Shown here piece after piece: positions 1 through 9,654 of a stretch of 36,063 nucleotides of DNA; positions within the stretch are counted from its first letter, which is position 1, and every line of letters begins with the position of its first letter. Position numbers and translations under genes: made by a program. The notes under the pieces are model-generated. The model saw only the letters and a program-made list of their open reading frames with translations. It did not search any database and was not told the origin of the DNA. The stretch covers positions 1-36,063 of the forward strand of contig NZ_RQRT01000045.1 in NCBI RefSeq assembly GCF_004335005.1, read 5' to 3'. Source of the DNA: Paracoccus nototheniae. GTDB lineage: Bacteria > Pseudomonadota > Alphaproteobacteria > Rhodobacterales > Rhodobacteraceae.

Positions 1-454
1 AACGCCCGGCAGGCGAGTGCGATGCTGACCCCTCGATGCTTTACGGCCTTGGCGGCCATCTCGCGACACTGAGATGGCCCCGTCACTTTTTTCCAAGGGC
101 CTGCTCAAGTTCTCTCGGACCGATGGCATTCACCTTCGCAGTTCAACAGATCAGCCTGCATGCTCAGATCGGCAAACATGCGCTTCAGCCGGCGGTTCTC
201 ATCCTCCAAGCTCTTCATCTGGCTGATCATGGACGCATCCATGCCGCCAAACCTCGCCCGCCACTTATAGAAGGATGCCGTGCTCATGCCGTGCTCCCGG
301 CAAAGCTCGGCAACCGGCACGCCACCTTCAGCCTGACGCAGGATCGCAAGGATCTGGGGTTCGTTAAATCTCGTCATCTTCATCAGATTCCCCTCAGGTA
401 TCTTGCTGAGAAAATTCTACGTCCGCATCCCCTTAGTTTTGGGGAGGATTACCA
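1..454 (-). mobile_element. Partial IS3-family insertion sequence, cut by the left window edge
   Basis: The element reads leftwards and contains orfA (105-383). Beyond it, positions 1-104 still resemble the start of an IS3 orfB: the minus strand reads EQALGKK, then a stop, then a stretch ending in GVSIALACRA. The slippery run AAAAAAG typical of IS3 -1 frameshifting is present near 86-92. The outer end is probably near 454, where the minus strand begins TGGTAATCCTCCCC, a TG-starting terminus as expected for this family. The other inverted repeat lies outside the window, so the boundary is an estimate. Confidence 0.7.
105..383 (-). pseudogene. IS3-family transposase OrfA, C-terminus disrupted
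   Basis: OrfA of IS3-type elements is the helix-turn-helix DNA-binding part of the transposase. The 92-residue product starts MKMTRFNEPQILAILRQAEG and carries the family's HTH (about residues 8-45) and leucine-zipper segment (about 55-80, SLEDENRRLKRMF). After MQADLL the family normally continues KEALGKK. Here about 30 extra bases intervene and the frame runs into a stop after CHRSERT, while EQALGKK continues in another frame. The normal route to an OrfAB fusion therefore looks broken. The family assignment is firm; inactivity is inferred. Confidence 0.75.
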
Positions 455-659
455 GATCAGCATCCCCGCCTCCCGTCCCGAAACTCGCTCAGGATGGGTC
501 TTGCCACGAAGAACGCGGTCCGGCGGGGGGGCTATGTGATCATCCGGGATGGGACAGTTGCACAATCTGAAGCCGGGATGAGTCTGCCGAGGCTTCACAT
601 GCAGCCCTCTATACTGTCCGTGGTGATCTGGGCGCATTCACCGCCATCCCTATGAGCAA

Positions 660-687
660 CCATGATCTGAATAGAACACGATCATGG
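660..687 (-). terminator. Inverted repeat downstream of the first GGT gene
   Basis: Arms CCATGATC (660-667) and GATCATGG (680-687) are perfect complements around a 12-base loop, just past the stop of the minus-strand GGT-like gene. There is no clear T-run, so a terminator role is only a suggestion. I recognised no gene in the rest of the gap (455-723). Confidence 0.3.
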
Positions 688-723
688 CCAAGTCCTGACG
701 CCGTGATAGACTATCTGCCTCTG

Positions 724-2241
724 CTAGCCGCGCGGGTCGTGAAACCCACTGTCTGGGGTCACGACACCCGCCTGCCCGGCGAGAGGGCTGAATGACGGGA
801 TGGGCGAGACCTCGTGGCCCCTTGCCGCCAGCGCAGCGATGATGCCAGCCCGCGTATGGCCTTCGATCTTCAGGCTGTCTCGCTGATCCGAGAATGTGCG
901 GCCAAGCAGAAAGCGCGGGGCCGACAGGGCCGTGACCGGGTCCAGCCCGAAATCGACCAACAGCGTCAGAAGCATCGAAAGCGTCTGCGGCTGACCGTCC
1001 GCACCCTGCGTCCCATAGACGAATGCGGGCCTTCCGTCGCGCAAGGCGATGCCGGGATTGAGCGTGTAGAACGGCAGCTTTCCGGGCGCAAAGGCGTTCG
1101 GGTGGCGGGGATCCGGACTGAAGGCGGCGCCCCGGTTCTGCCAGATGATCCCCGTATCGCCCGCGACAACGCCGCTGCCCCAGTCGAAATAGGTGCTTTG
1201 CAGAACGCTTGCGGCGTTGCCTCGCTCGTCCATCGCACCCAGAAAAACCGTGTCGCCATGCTGCCAGGCATGGGGCCATGCAAGCGCCCGATCTGGTGAA
1301 ATGCGGGCAGCCAGCCGATTCAGATGATCGTCACCCAAAAGCCGGGCCGTGGGCACCGACGCACTGGCCGGATCGGCGATGACGCCACGATCGAGGAAGG
1401 CCTGCTTGACCGCTTCGACGCAGAGGTGAAAGTGGTCGACGCCCCCGGGTTCAAGCATTGACAGATCAAAACGGGACAGAATGCCCATGATCTGCAGCGT
1501 GGTCAGCCCTTGCGTCGGTGGAGGCGGGGCCAGCAGGCTGAGGCCGCGGTAGCGCAGCGACAGCGGCACGTCCTCGCGCGTTCGGGTTTGCGCCAGATCC
1601 GCGGCGGAGATGACGGCCCCGGCATCGCGCAGGGCCTCGACGATCCTGCGGGCCAGGCCACCCGAATAGAACTCGCCCGGTCCGTTCTGGGCGATCAGAT
1701 GCAGGCTGCGCGCCAGATCCGACTGGCGCAACAGATGCCCGGCAGGCAGGGCGCGGCCGTCCTGCACAAACAACCCCTCGAACCCGGGCCAATGCGCGAT
1801 GTCGTCCGCGCGAAACCTGGCCCAGAATTCCTGCGAGGGGGTCACGGCGAACCCGTCCCGCGCCACAGCAATGGCGGGTGCCAGCAAATCCTCCCACCGG
1901 GCCCGTCCGGCCAGACGCTCAGCCGAATAGGCCAGCGCATGGCGCCAGCCATCGACAACCGCCGCCGTGGTCAGGATCGATCCCGGCCCCCTGAGCGGGA
2001 AGGGACCCTTGGGCAGATCCCGGTCGACGGCCTGACCGATCGCCAGAAACGCCCGCTGGTCGCCCTGGCGGTCGGCGACCATCCAGACCGCATCGCCTCC
2101 CAGACCGCAGAAATGCGGGTTGACCACGGTCAGCATGGCGCCCGCCGCGATCAGTGCCTCGGGGGCGGTGCCGCCTGCGCGCAGCACGGCCATCCCGGCT
2201 TTGGTCGCAAGGGGGTGGGGGGTGGTGACCGCGCCGTTCAT
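724..2241 (-). CDS. Gamma-glutamyltransferase-family protein (cytoplasmic, divergent active site)
   Basis: This is an Ntn-hydrolase of the GGT family, whose members cleave gamma-glutamyl amide bonds after autoprocessing at a threonine. Length is 505 residues and no signal peptide is visible, so the enzyme should be cytoplasmic, unlike classical periplasmic GGT. The processing and nucleophile threonine is probably T331 in HGDTVFLGAMDERGN. It is followed by the family segment GSGVVAGDTGIIWQNRGAAF. Two positions look atypical by eye. The segment that is usually SGRAP, with the arginine that binds the glutamyl alpha-carboxylate, reads IGQAV (Q70). The oxyanion segment, usually GGDGQPQ, reads GADGQPQ. 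The start codon overlaps the stop of the upstream tetR gene (ATGA), so the two are co-transcribed, divergently from the ABC importer. Family membership is secure; the actual substrate may not be a gamma-glutamyl compound. Confidence 0.87.
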   Translation of the reverse strand: MNGAVTTPHPLATKAGMAVLRAGGTAPEALIAAGAMLTVVNPHFCGLGGDAVWMVADRQGDQRAFLAIGQAVDRDLPKGPFPLRGPGSILTTAAVVDGWRHALAYSAERLAGRARWEDLLAPAIAVARDGFAVTPSQEFWARFRADDIAHWPGFEGLFVQDGRALPAGHLLRQSDLARSLHLIAQNGPGEFYSGGLARRIVEALRDAGAVISAADLAQTRTREDVPLSLRYRGLSLLAPPPPTQGLTTLQIMGILSRFDLSMLEPGGVDHFHLCVEAVKQAFLDRGVIADPASASVPTARLLGDDHLNRLAARISPDRALAWPHAWQHGDTVFLGAMDERGNAASVLQSTYFDWGSGVVAGDTGIIWQNRGAAFSPDPRHPNAFAPGKLPFYTLNPGIALRDGRPAFVYGTQGADGQPQTLSMLLTLLVDFGLDPVTALSAPRFLLGRTFSDQRDSLKIEGHTRAGIIAALAARGHEVSPIPSFSPLAGQAGVVTPDSGFHDPRG

Positions 2242-2885
2242 GAAGGTTTTTCGTCAAGCGAGGCAAGGATGATGCGCACGACCTCGTCCCGTCTTGCGGT
2301 CAGGAAATCGGGCGCGCCAAGGTCGCGGCCCATGACGACGCCCATCGTGTGCCTGTTCGACACGTGGATCGTGCAAAGCCCGAGAATCGACAGATACAAA
2401 AGCTGCGGCTCGCACCGCCGGGCGAATTCTCCGGCGGCGATCCCCCGGTTCAGAACCCCACCGATTGCATCGAACAGCGCGGCGGCACGGGCATTCACCT
2501 GTTCCAGTGTGCGGGCATGCTGGCCGTCCGCCATGTTCTCGACCCGCATCAGCCCCTGAAACTCGGGATTGGTCACCATGTAGTCAAAGGTGAAACGCAC
2601 CAGCGCCGAGATCGCCTCGCGCGCGGGCAGCGCCCAGAAGGTCGCGTCGGCCTCGGCCTGACGCAGTCGGTCGTAGCTGCGATCTATGCAGGCGCGATAG
2701 AGGCCCAGCTTGCTGCCGAAGTAGTGATAGATCATGCGCACGTTGCAGCCCGCGGACCCGACGATCCGCGAGATGCTGGCCCCTTGGAATCCGTGCAGGA
2801 CGAATTCGGTCGTGCCCGCCTCGATCAGGCGTCCTGCGACGCCACCGGGCGAATCGTTGGGGACGGTGTCAGCCGAGATTTGCAT
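2238..2885 (-). CDS. TetR/AcrR-family transcriptional regulator
   Basis: The 215-residue protein has an N-terminal TetR DNA-binding domain at about residues 18-65. It includes GFQGASISRIVGSAGCNVRMIYHYFGSK, here split as GFQGASISRIVG and VRMIYHYFGSK. A helical ligand-binding half follows. ATG at 2885 is chosen over the adjacent TTG at 2888, with an AGGGA-like ribosome site upstream. The gene is ATGA-coupled to the GGT-like gene and divergent from the ABC importer. It most likely represses one or both units through the inverted repeat at 2999-3018. The ligand is unknown. Confidence 0.88.
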   Translation of the reverse strand: MQISADTVPNDSPGGVAGRLIEAGTTEFVLHGFQGASISRIVGSAGCNVRMIYHYFGSKLGLYRACIDRSYDRLRQAEADATFWALPAREAISALVRFTFDYMVTNPEFQGLMRVENMADGQHARTLEQVNARAAALFDAIGGVLNRGIAAGEFARRCEPQLLYLSILGLCTIHVSNRHTMGVVMGRDLGAPDFLTARRDEVVRIILASLDEKPS

Positions 2886-2998
2886 CAAGTTTCATCCCTG
2901 AATTGCGCGAAACCCGGGCAGTTCGACCATTCGTTAAGCGATGACTGCGGTTGGCAGGACATTGCGGGCCTTTCATCAAATTTCGGACTTCTCAGGTG

Positions 2999-3018
2999 GT
3001 AAGTAATCGTTCACTTAC
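2999..3018. promoter_or_regulatory. Candidate TetR operator between tetR-ggt and the ABC operon
   Basis: Perfect arms GTAAGT and ACTTAC flank an 8-base centre that is itself partly symmetric. The 20-bp span is typical of TetR-family operators. It sits between the tetR start (2885) and the binding-protein start (3105), where it could control both directions. No binding has been shown. Confidence 0.55.
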
Positions 3019-3104
3019 ATTCTGACCAACACAGGCCGGCAAGGCAAGATCAAAGTGAAACCAAAGACCTGTCACCCCGACATGGCCCAACAGAGCGGAC
3101 GAAC

Positions 3105-4610
3105 ATGAGAAAGACATTTCTACCTCTTCTTGCGACAGCGGCGATGACGGCCCCGGCCTCCGGTGTCCTTGCGCAGGAACCGACAAGCGCACGCGTTGCG
3201 GTGGCGATCACTGAGACGATCTCGGGGTATAATCCCTACAGCGATCCGGTCGTGCTTTTGTCCAGCGTCTGGTGCCAGATCTATGGCTGTATCACCCGCT
3301 ATGATTTCGACAAGGGTGAGTTCGTGCCGTTTCTGGCGCAATCGGTCGAGTCGATCGACGAACTGACATGGGAGATCAAGCTGCCCGAAGGGCTGACCCG
3401 CCATAACGGCGACCCGGTCCTTGCCGAAGATATCGTGCATTCCATCGACTATCTGGGCAGCAATCCGGGATCGGGCAAATCCTATCTGGTCGCAGGCTGG
3501 GAAACGGTCGAGGCGGTCGACGACCTGACGGTGCGCATCACCACGGCCACGCCGGACGCGACGCTGCGCGACAATCTGGCCGGTGTGGCCGTGACGTCCA
3601 AGGCGCTGTTCGACGAGATGGGCGATGCGATGTTCACCGATGCTCCCTATGGCGCCGGTCCCTACAAGCTGTCCGAGGTCAGCATCGGCCAGCATATCGT
3701 CATCGAACGCAATGACGGCCACCCGATGCTGTCGCCCGAAAACCCCGCGCAGATCATGTATCGCATCATGGCCGAGCCGGAACAGCGCGTCACCGCGCTG
3801 GCCAACAACGAGGTCCAGATTGCGCAGGGCGTGCCGCCGCAGTTGATGCAGCGGGTCGAGGATATGCCCCATGCCCGCATCGCCTCGACCAATTCCGTCG
3901 AAATGATGTTTCTTGCCATGTCGCCGGGCACGCCCCCCTGGGACCGGATCGAGGCGCGGCAGGCCGTGGCTCATGCCATCAACCGCGAGGCGATCGTGCG
4001 GGCGATCCTGCAAGGGCAGGCGAACCTGCTGGATGGTCCGGTCAGCGAAGGTCAGATCGGCTATGATCCTGATTTCGCCAGTCCCTTCGACTATGACCCC
4101 GAAAAGGCCCGCGCGCTGCTGCAATCGGCGGGTCTGGAAGGTGTCGAGGTGACGCTGTCCACTCCGGTCGGCCGCTATACCGCCGACCGCCAGATCACCG
4201 AGGCGATGGTTCCCATGCTGGAGGCCGCAGGCTTTTCCGTCACGCTGGATACACCCGAATGGGCGACTTTGTGGGCCAATGTGCAGCAGGGCGACGTCCC
4301 GTTCTATTACATGGGACGCGGCTCGATGATCGACCCGTCGCGGGCACTGCACCAGTATTTCGCGACCGGCGGCTCTCCCCGCATCGGCTTTTCGGATTCC
4401 GGGCTGGATGAATTGCTGGCGGTCGAGCGGGCCGAGTTCGATCTGGCAGAACGGAACGCCAAGATGCAGGCCGCCATCGCGCATCTGGTCGAACAGGCCC
4501 CCGCCGCTTTCATGTGGCAGCACCAGATGGCCTGGGGCGTGTCGAACGAGATCACGTTTACCCCCCGCCCGGCCGATCAGGTCAATGGCTGGGAGATCTT
4601 TGTGAACTGA
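3105..4610 (+). CDS. ABC transporter substrate-binding protein, family 5 (peptide/glutathione type)
   Basis: This is the periplasmic receptor of a dipeptide/oligopeptide-type importer (SBP_bac_5). The 501-residue product begins with a Sec signal peptide, MRKTFLPLLATAAMTAPASG, probably cleaved after VLA. Family landmarks include the early YDFDKGEFVPFLAQS and WEIKLPEGLTRHNGDPVLAEDI stretches, the YGAGPYKL segment, and the AVAHAINREAIV helix with PVSEGQIGYDP in the second lobe. It is the first gene of an operon with permeases, RidA proteins and a fused ATPase. A GC-rich hairpin follows the stop, which often lets the receptor be made in excess of the membrane parts. The substrate is not predictable; peptides, gamma-glutamyl compounds and opines are all carried by this family. 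Confidence 0.9.
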   Translation: MRKTFLPLLATAAMTAPASGVLAQEPTSARVAVAITETISGYNPYSDPVVLLSSVWCQIYGCITRYDFDKGEFVPFLAQSVESIDELTWEIKLPEGLTRHNGDPVLAEDIVHSIDYLGSNPGSGKSYLVAGWETVEAVDDLTVRITTATPDATLRDNLAGVAVTSKALFDEMGDAMFTDAPYGAGPYKLSEVSIGQHIVIERNDGHPMLSPENPAQIMYRIMAEPEQRVTALANNEVQIAQGVPPQLMQRVEDMPHARIASTNSVEMMFLAMSPGTPPWDRIEARQAVAHAINREAIVRAILQGQANLLDGPVSEGQIGYDPDFASPFDYDPEKARALLQSAGLEGVEVTLSTPVGRYTADRQITEAMVPMLEAAGFSVTLDTPEWATLWANVQQGDVPFYYMGRGSMIDPSRALHQYFATGGSPRIGFSDSGLDELLAVERAEFDLAERNAKMQAAIAHLVEQAPAAFMWQHQMAWGVSNEITFTPRPADQVNGWEIFVN

Positions 4611-4620
4611 TTTGCCCCTT

Positions 4621-4640
4621 CGGGCCGCTCCGGCGGCCCG
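4621..4640 (+). terminator. Intercistronic hairpin after the binding-protein gene
   Basis: Arms CGGGCCG (4621-4627) and CGGCCCG (4634-4640) enclose a 6-base loop, with no T-run after it. The position between receptor and permease genes suggests partial attenuation or mRNA 3'-end protection rather than full termination. Confidence 0.5.
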
Positions 4641-4661
4641 GACCGGAACAGGAGACATCTG

Positions 4662-5666
4662 ATGCATCTTTACCTGTCCAAGCGCCTGCTGGGCGCGATC
4701 CCGGTTCTTGTCGTCGTGGCGGGGATTGTCTTTACCCTGATGCAGTTCGCCCCTGGCGATGCGGTCAGCATGCTGATTTCGGACGAGGCATCGGATGCGG
4801 ACAAGGCCCGCATCCGCGAGGCATGGGGGCTGGATCGCCCGCCGGTCATCCAGTTTCTCAGCTTTCTGGGAAATGCCCTGCAGGGGGATTTCGGCATGTC
4901 CTTTCGTTATCGCGAGCCGGTGATGGACATCGTTCTGGAACGCCTGCCCGCGACAATCGAGCTGGCTCTGGCCGCCACACTCGTCGCGGTTCTTGTCGGC
5001 ATTCCGCTTGGTGTTCTGGCGGGCGCGCGGCCCGGATCGGTCTGGGACAGCATCGCCTCGACCTTCAGCTTCGCGGGCATCTCGATGCCGAATTTCTGGA
5101 TGGGCATCCTGCTGATCCTGCTGTTTGCCGGGCACTGGCACCTGCTGCCGTCGGGCGGGCGAGAGCCTTGGGGGATGGGTCTGGACCGGATTACCGGCTT
5201 TCTGCTGGTCGATGCGCTGCTGCAGGGGCGGGGCGATGCCTTCGTCGCAGCACTGCAGCATCTGGCACTGCCGGCCATCGTTCTGGGAACCAACATGATG
5301 GGCATCATCACCCAGTTGACCCGCGCCTCGGTGCAAGAGGCCCTGCACGAGGATTTCGTGATGACCGCCCGGGCCAAGGGCCTCAGCGGCAGCCGCGTAC
5401 TGTGGCGGCACGCATTTCGCAACGCACTGATCGGGGTCGTGACCATCATCGGGCTTGAATTCGGCGCGCTGCTGTCGGGCGCGATGATCGTCGAGACGGT
5501 GTTCGCCTGGCCCGGCATCGGCAGCCTGCTGATCCAGGGGATTTCGTCGCGCGACTATCCCCTGATCATCGGTCTGGTGCTGGTCTATACCGGCATCTTC
5601 ATCCTCGTGAACCTGCTGATCGACGTCCTCTACACCTTTATCGACCCCCGCATCAGGATCACCTGA
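4662..5666 (+). CDS. ABC transporter permease, DppB/GsiC type
   Basis: This is an inner-membrane subunit of the dipeptide-type importer (BPD_transp_1 domain). Its 334 residues show the typical N-terminal helix LLGAIPVLVVVAGIVFTLMQ, then FAPGD, the large periplasmic loop, and about five further helices. The EAA coupling loop (EDFVMTARAKGLSGSRVLWR) contacts the ATPase. The C-terminus VLYTFIDPRIRI is characteristic of DppB. The ribosome site AGGAGA precedes the ATG. The next permease starts one base after this stop. Confidence 0.92.
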   Translation: MHLYLSKRLLGAIPVLVVVAGIVFTLMQFAPGDAVSMLISDEASDADKARIREAWGLDRPPVIQFLSFLGNALQGDFGMSFRYREPVMDIVLERLPATIELALAATLVAVLVGIPLGVLAGARPGSVWDSIASTFSFAGISMPNFWMGILLILLFAGHWHLLPSGGREPWGMGLDRITGFLLVDALLQGRGDAFVAALQHLALPAIVLGTNMMGIITQLTRASVQEALHEDFVMTARAKGLSGSRVLWRHAFRNALIGVVTIIGLEFGALLSGAMIVETVFAWPGIGSLLIQGISSRDYPLIIGLVLVYTGIFILVNLLIDVLYTFIDPRIRIT

Positions 5667-5667
5667 G

Positions 5668-6546
5668 ATGAGCATGACCCTAACCCCTGCCGCGCCCCGC
5701 TGGCGCAGGTTCCGGCGCGACCATCGCCATCTGACCGGCTTCAAGGCGGGCTTTGGTGCCGCGACCATCGCGATCCTGCTGGTGATGGGACTGTTCAGCC
5801 CATGGCTGGCGCCGCATTCCCCTCATCATCAGGATCTGATGGTCGCGATGCTGCCGCCCGACTGGACGGGGCCGCATGTGTTGGGCACCGATCATGTCGG
5901 GCGCGATATCCTCAGCCGGATCATCTATGGCTCGCGCGTGTCGCTGATCATCGCGGGGGCCGTGGCGGTCTTTGCCAGCCTGACGGGGGTCTTGCTGGGC
6001 GTCATCTCGGGCTATTTCGGCGGCCGCATCGACGCCGCGATCCAGAAGCTGGTCGAGATCTTCTGGTCCTTCCCGCCGCTGATGCTGGCCATCGCCATCG
6101 TGGCCTTTATCGGTCAGGGCCTTGGCATCGTGATCATCGCGCTGACCGCGCAACGCTGGATCCCCTATTGCCGCGTCACGCGGGCCGAGACGATGGCCCT
6201 GCGCGAACGCGAATTCATCCTGTCGGCGCGCACGCTTGGTGCCTCGGACAGCTTTATCATCCGCCACCACATTTTGCCCAATGTGATGCTGTCGATCATC
6301 GTGATGACCAGCTTTGCCATGGCCAATGCGATCATCGCGGAATCCTCGCTCAGCTTTCTGGGGCTGGGCGTGCCGCCTGCGATCCCGACCTGGGGCGGCA
6401 TGCTGTCGGATGCGCGGTCCTATATCTCGACCGCGTGGTGGATGGCGCTGTTTCCCGGCCTTGCGATCTTCGTGACCGTGCTGGGCATGAATCTGCTGGG
6501 TGACGCGCTGCGCAACCAGTTCGACCCGAAACTGAAATCCCACTGA
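5668..6546 (+). CDS. ABC transporter permease, DppC/GsiD type
   Basis: This is the second permease subunit, 292 residues. An N-terminal cytoplasmic stretch is followed by a transmembrane helix. Then come the family landmark HVLGTDHVGRDILSRIIYGS, further helices and the EAA loop (REFILSARTLGASDSFIIRH), ending LRNQFDPKLKSH. It pairs with the upstream DppB-type subunit to form the channel. The arrangement B-C-accessory-ATPase is compact, with 1-10 base gaps. Confidence 0.92.
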   Translation: MSMTLTPAAPRWRRFRRDHRHLTGFKAGFGAATIAILLVMGLFSPWLAPHSPHHQDLMVAMLPPDWTGPHVLGTDHVGRDILSRIIYGSRVSLIIAGAVAVFASLTGVLLGVISGYFGGRIDAAIQKLVEIFWSFPPLMLAIAIVAFIGQGLGIVIIALTAQRWIPYCRVTRAETMALREREFILSARTLGASDSFIIRHHILPNVMLSIIVMTSFAMANAIIAESSLSFLGLGVPPAIPTWGGMLSDARSYISTAWWMALFPGLAIFVTVLGMNLLGDALRNQFDPKLKSH

Positions 6547-6556
6547 AGGAGAAGAC

Positions 6557-6925
6557 ATGATCACCCGCACCAATCCCGCCCCGATGGACGGCGCCAAACG
6601 CTCGCTGGTCTGCAAGACCGGCAACTGGACCCATTTCACCGGGCTGCAACCGCGCAATCTGGACGGTGACATCAAGGAACAGGCCCGTGATGTGGTCGCG
6701 CAGCTGGAACAGCTGTTGTCCGAGGCGGGGCTTGTGCAGTCCGACCTGTTCACGGTGACGATCTGGCTCAAGGACATGCGCTATTTCTCGGCGCTGAATT
6801 CGGTCTGGAACGGATGGGTCGATGCGGCCAACCCTCCCGCCCGCACCTGCGTATCGGGCGAGCTGTATCGCCCCGATCTGCTGCTGGAGATCGTGGCCGT
6901 CGCCTATCGCGAGGCCGCCGCATGA
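6557..6925 (+). CDS. RidA/YjgF-family enamine/imine deaminase, catalytic residues present
   Basis: RidA proteins form trimers that hydrolyse reactive enamines and imines, such as 2-aminoacrylate, to keto compounds and ammonia. The 122-residue protein has the family fold signature NPPARTCVSGELYRPDLLLE: R96 matches the substrate-binding arginine and E111 the conserved acidic residue. A strong ribosome site AAGGAGA precedes the ATG. The stop overlaps the next RidA gene (ATGA). Being inside a transport operon suggests that breakdown of the imported compound yields an imine or enamine, which is inference. Confidence 0.9.
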   Translation: MITRTNPAPMDGAKRSLVCKTGNWTHFTGLQPRNLDGDIKEQARDVVAQLEQLLSEAGLVQSDLFTVTIWLKDMRYFSALNSVWNGWVDAANPPARTCVSGELYRPDLLLEIVAVAYREAAA

Positions 6926-7290
6926 GCATCCAGAAAACTGGCCGCATCGACAGCTGGGGCCCCAAGATCTTTCTGGGATCGGCCGCCGGTGACATCGCCT
7001 CGGTCTGCCTGACTGCGCCTGACAAGGCCGAAGGCTTCGCGGGCCAGACATGGGGCATTCTGGGCGTGATCGACGATCTGTTGGGTCAGATGGGCAGCGA
7101 CCGCGCCCGGTTGATCAGCGCGCAGGTCTGGCTGGCCGATATCGCGGACTGGCCCGCCTTCGTGCCGATCTGGAACGAATGGGTCGGCGATGCCCCTGCG
7201 CCGGGCCTGTCGGTGGTGCAGATGGCCGCCTCGCGCCGCGATTCTCTGCTGGAAATCCGTGTCTGGGCCGCGCGCCCCGACGCTGCCTGA
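6922..7290 (+). CDS. RidA-family protein lacking the catalytic arginine
   Basis: This second 122-residue RidA homologue is translated from an ATG overlapping the previous stop. It keeps the overall fold pattern and the conserved glutamate (E111 in RRDSLLEIRVWAA). The segment that should read P-A-R reads APAPGLSVVQ, placing G95 where the substrate-binding arginine is expected. It may have a different chemistry, bind without catalysis, or form mixed trimers with its neighbour. Longer upstream starts in the same frame exist (from 6814) but would overlap the first RidA gene, so they are rejected. Confidence 0.87.
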   Translation: MSIQKTGRIDSWGPKIFLGSAAGDIASVCLTAPDKAEGFAGQTWGILGVIDDLLGQMGSDRARLISAQVWLADIADWPAFVPIWNEWVGDAPAPGLSVVQMAASRRDSLLEIRVWAARPDAA

Positions 7291-7306
7291 ACGGAAAGGG
7301 CCGCCC

Positions 7307-9061
<1,755 letters not shown>

Positions 9062-9404
9062 AGGATGTCAGAGACGCATTCTGCGTCCGTGTGGGGATGG
9101 CCCCGGAAAGGCTGCCCATTCCATGCTATCTGATCAATGGTGTAAAAGCACCCTGAGCCATCGCAGGCGACGTCATTGGGCTTTGAAGACAATGGAGTCA
9201 GGCGAAAGGATACTCGTGTTTGCCGCTACATCATGGTCCTCCACTCCCGTAGATTCACGCTGAAAATTCTGGGTGCTGAGGGGATGGGCGCCTTGGTTGG
9301 ATTGTTTATCTTCCGCGCTGCTGTGCCAACTGCTTGCTCTCTGATCTGCTGCCAGTTTCGTGGAGACGAAGATAAGATCGTGACCAGGGAACTGGAAAGC
9401 GGAC
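9062..9404. other. Intergenic region after the first importer operon
   Basis: I recognise no gene in these 343 bases. A short hairpin (GACGCA 9073-9078, TGCGTC 9082-9087) follows the operon but lacks a T-run. An 84-codon plus-strand reading frame from 9176 has no recognisable motif and runs into the IS remnant. Base composition is lower in GC than its surroundings, consistent with inserted DNA. Confidence 0.4.
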
Positions 9405-9640
9405 ATGACGAGACGGAAGTTCGGCCCTGAGTTCACCGCAGAAGCTGTCAGGCTGGTAACCGATCGGCGTGTGGCGGTGTCACAGGCCGCACGCAACCTC
9501 GACCTGCCCGAGGGCGTGGCTTGCGCCGCTGGATGAGGGAACTGACCGTCACCCCGGCTGCTGCCTTTCCCGGGAACGGGCAGATGCGTGCCGATCGGGC
9601 CGAGATCGCAGCCCTGAAGACAGACTGAGCGCAGTTGCGC
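9405..9640 (+). pseudogene. Decayed IS3-family transposase orfA
   Basis: Reading from ATG at 9405 gives MTRRKFGPEFTAEAVRLVTD and then the HTH segment SQAARNLDLPEG of a common IS3-family OrfA. About two extra bases near 9518 shift the frame, so this frame stops at 9534-9536. The normal continuation, LRRWMRELTVTPAAAFPGNG, is readable in another frame up to a stop at 9626-9628. It differs from the IS at the left window edge. No orfB or clear inverted repeats are visible, so this is a relic. Confidence 0.72.
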
Positions 9641-9654
9641 CACCGGTTCGGGCG

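Noticed and set aside
449..637. 62-codon minus-strand and overlapping plus-strand frames next to the left IS
   Set aside because: No family similarity, no ribosome site and no conserved motif were seen.
3120..5768. 882-codon minus-strand open frame across the first importer
   Set aside because: It is antisense to clear binding-protein and permease genes, rich in H/D/R/Q as expected for a shadow frame in GC-rich DNA, and has no recognisable domain.
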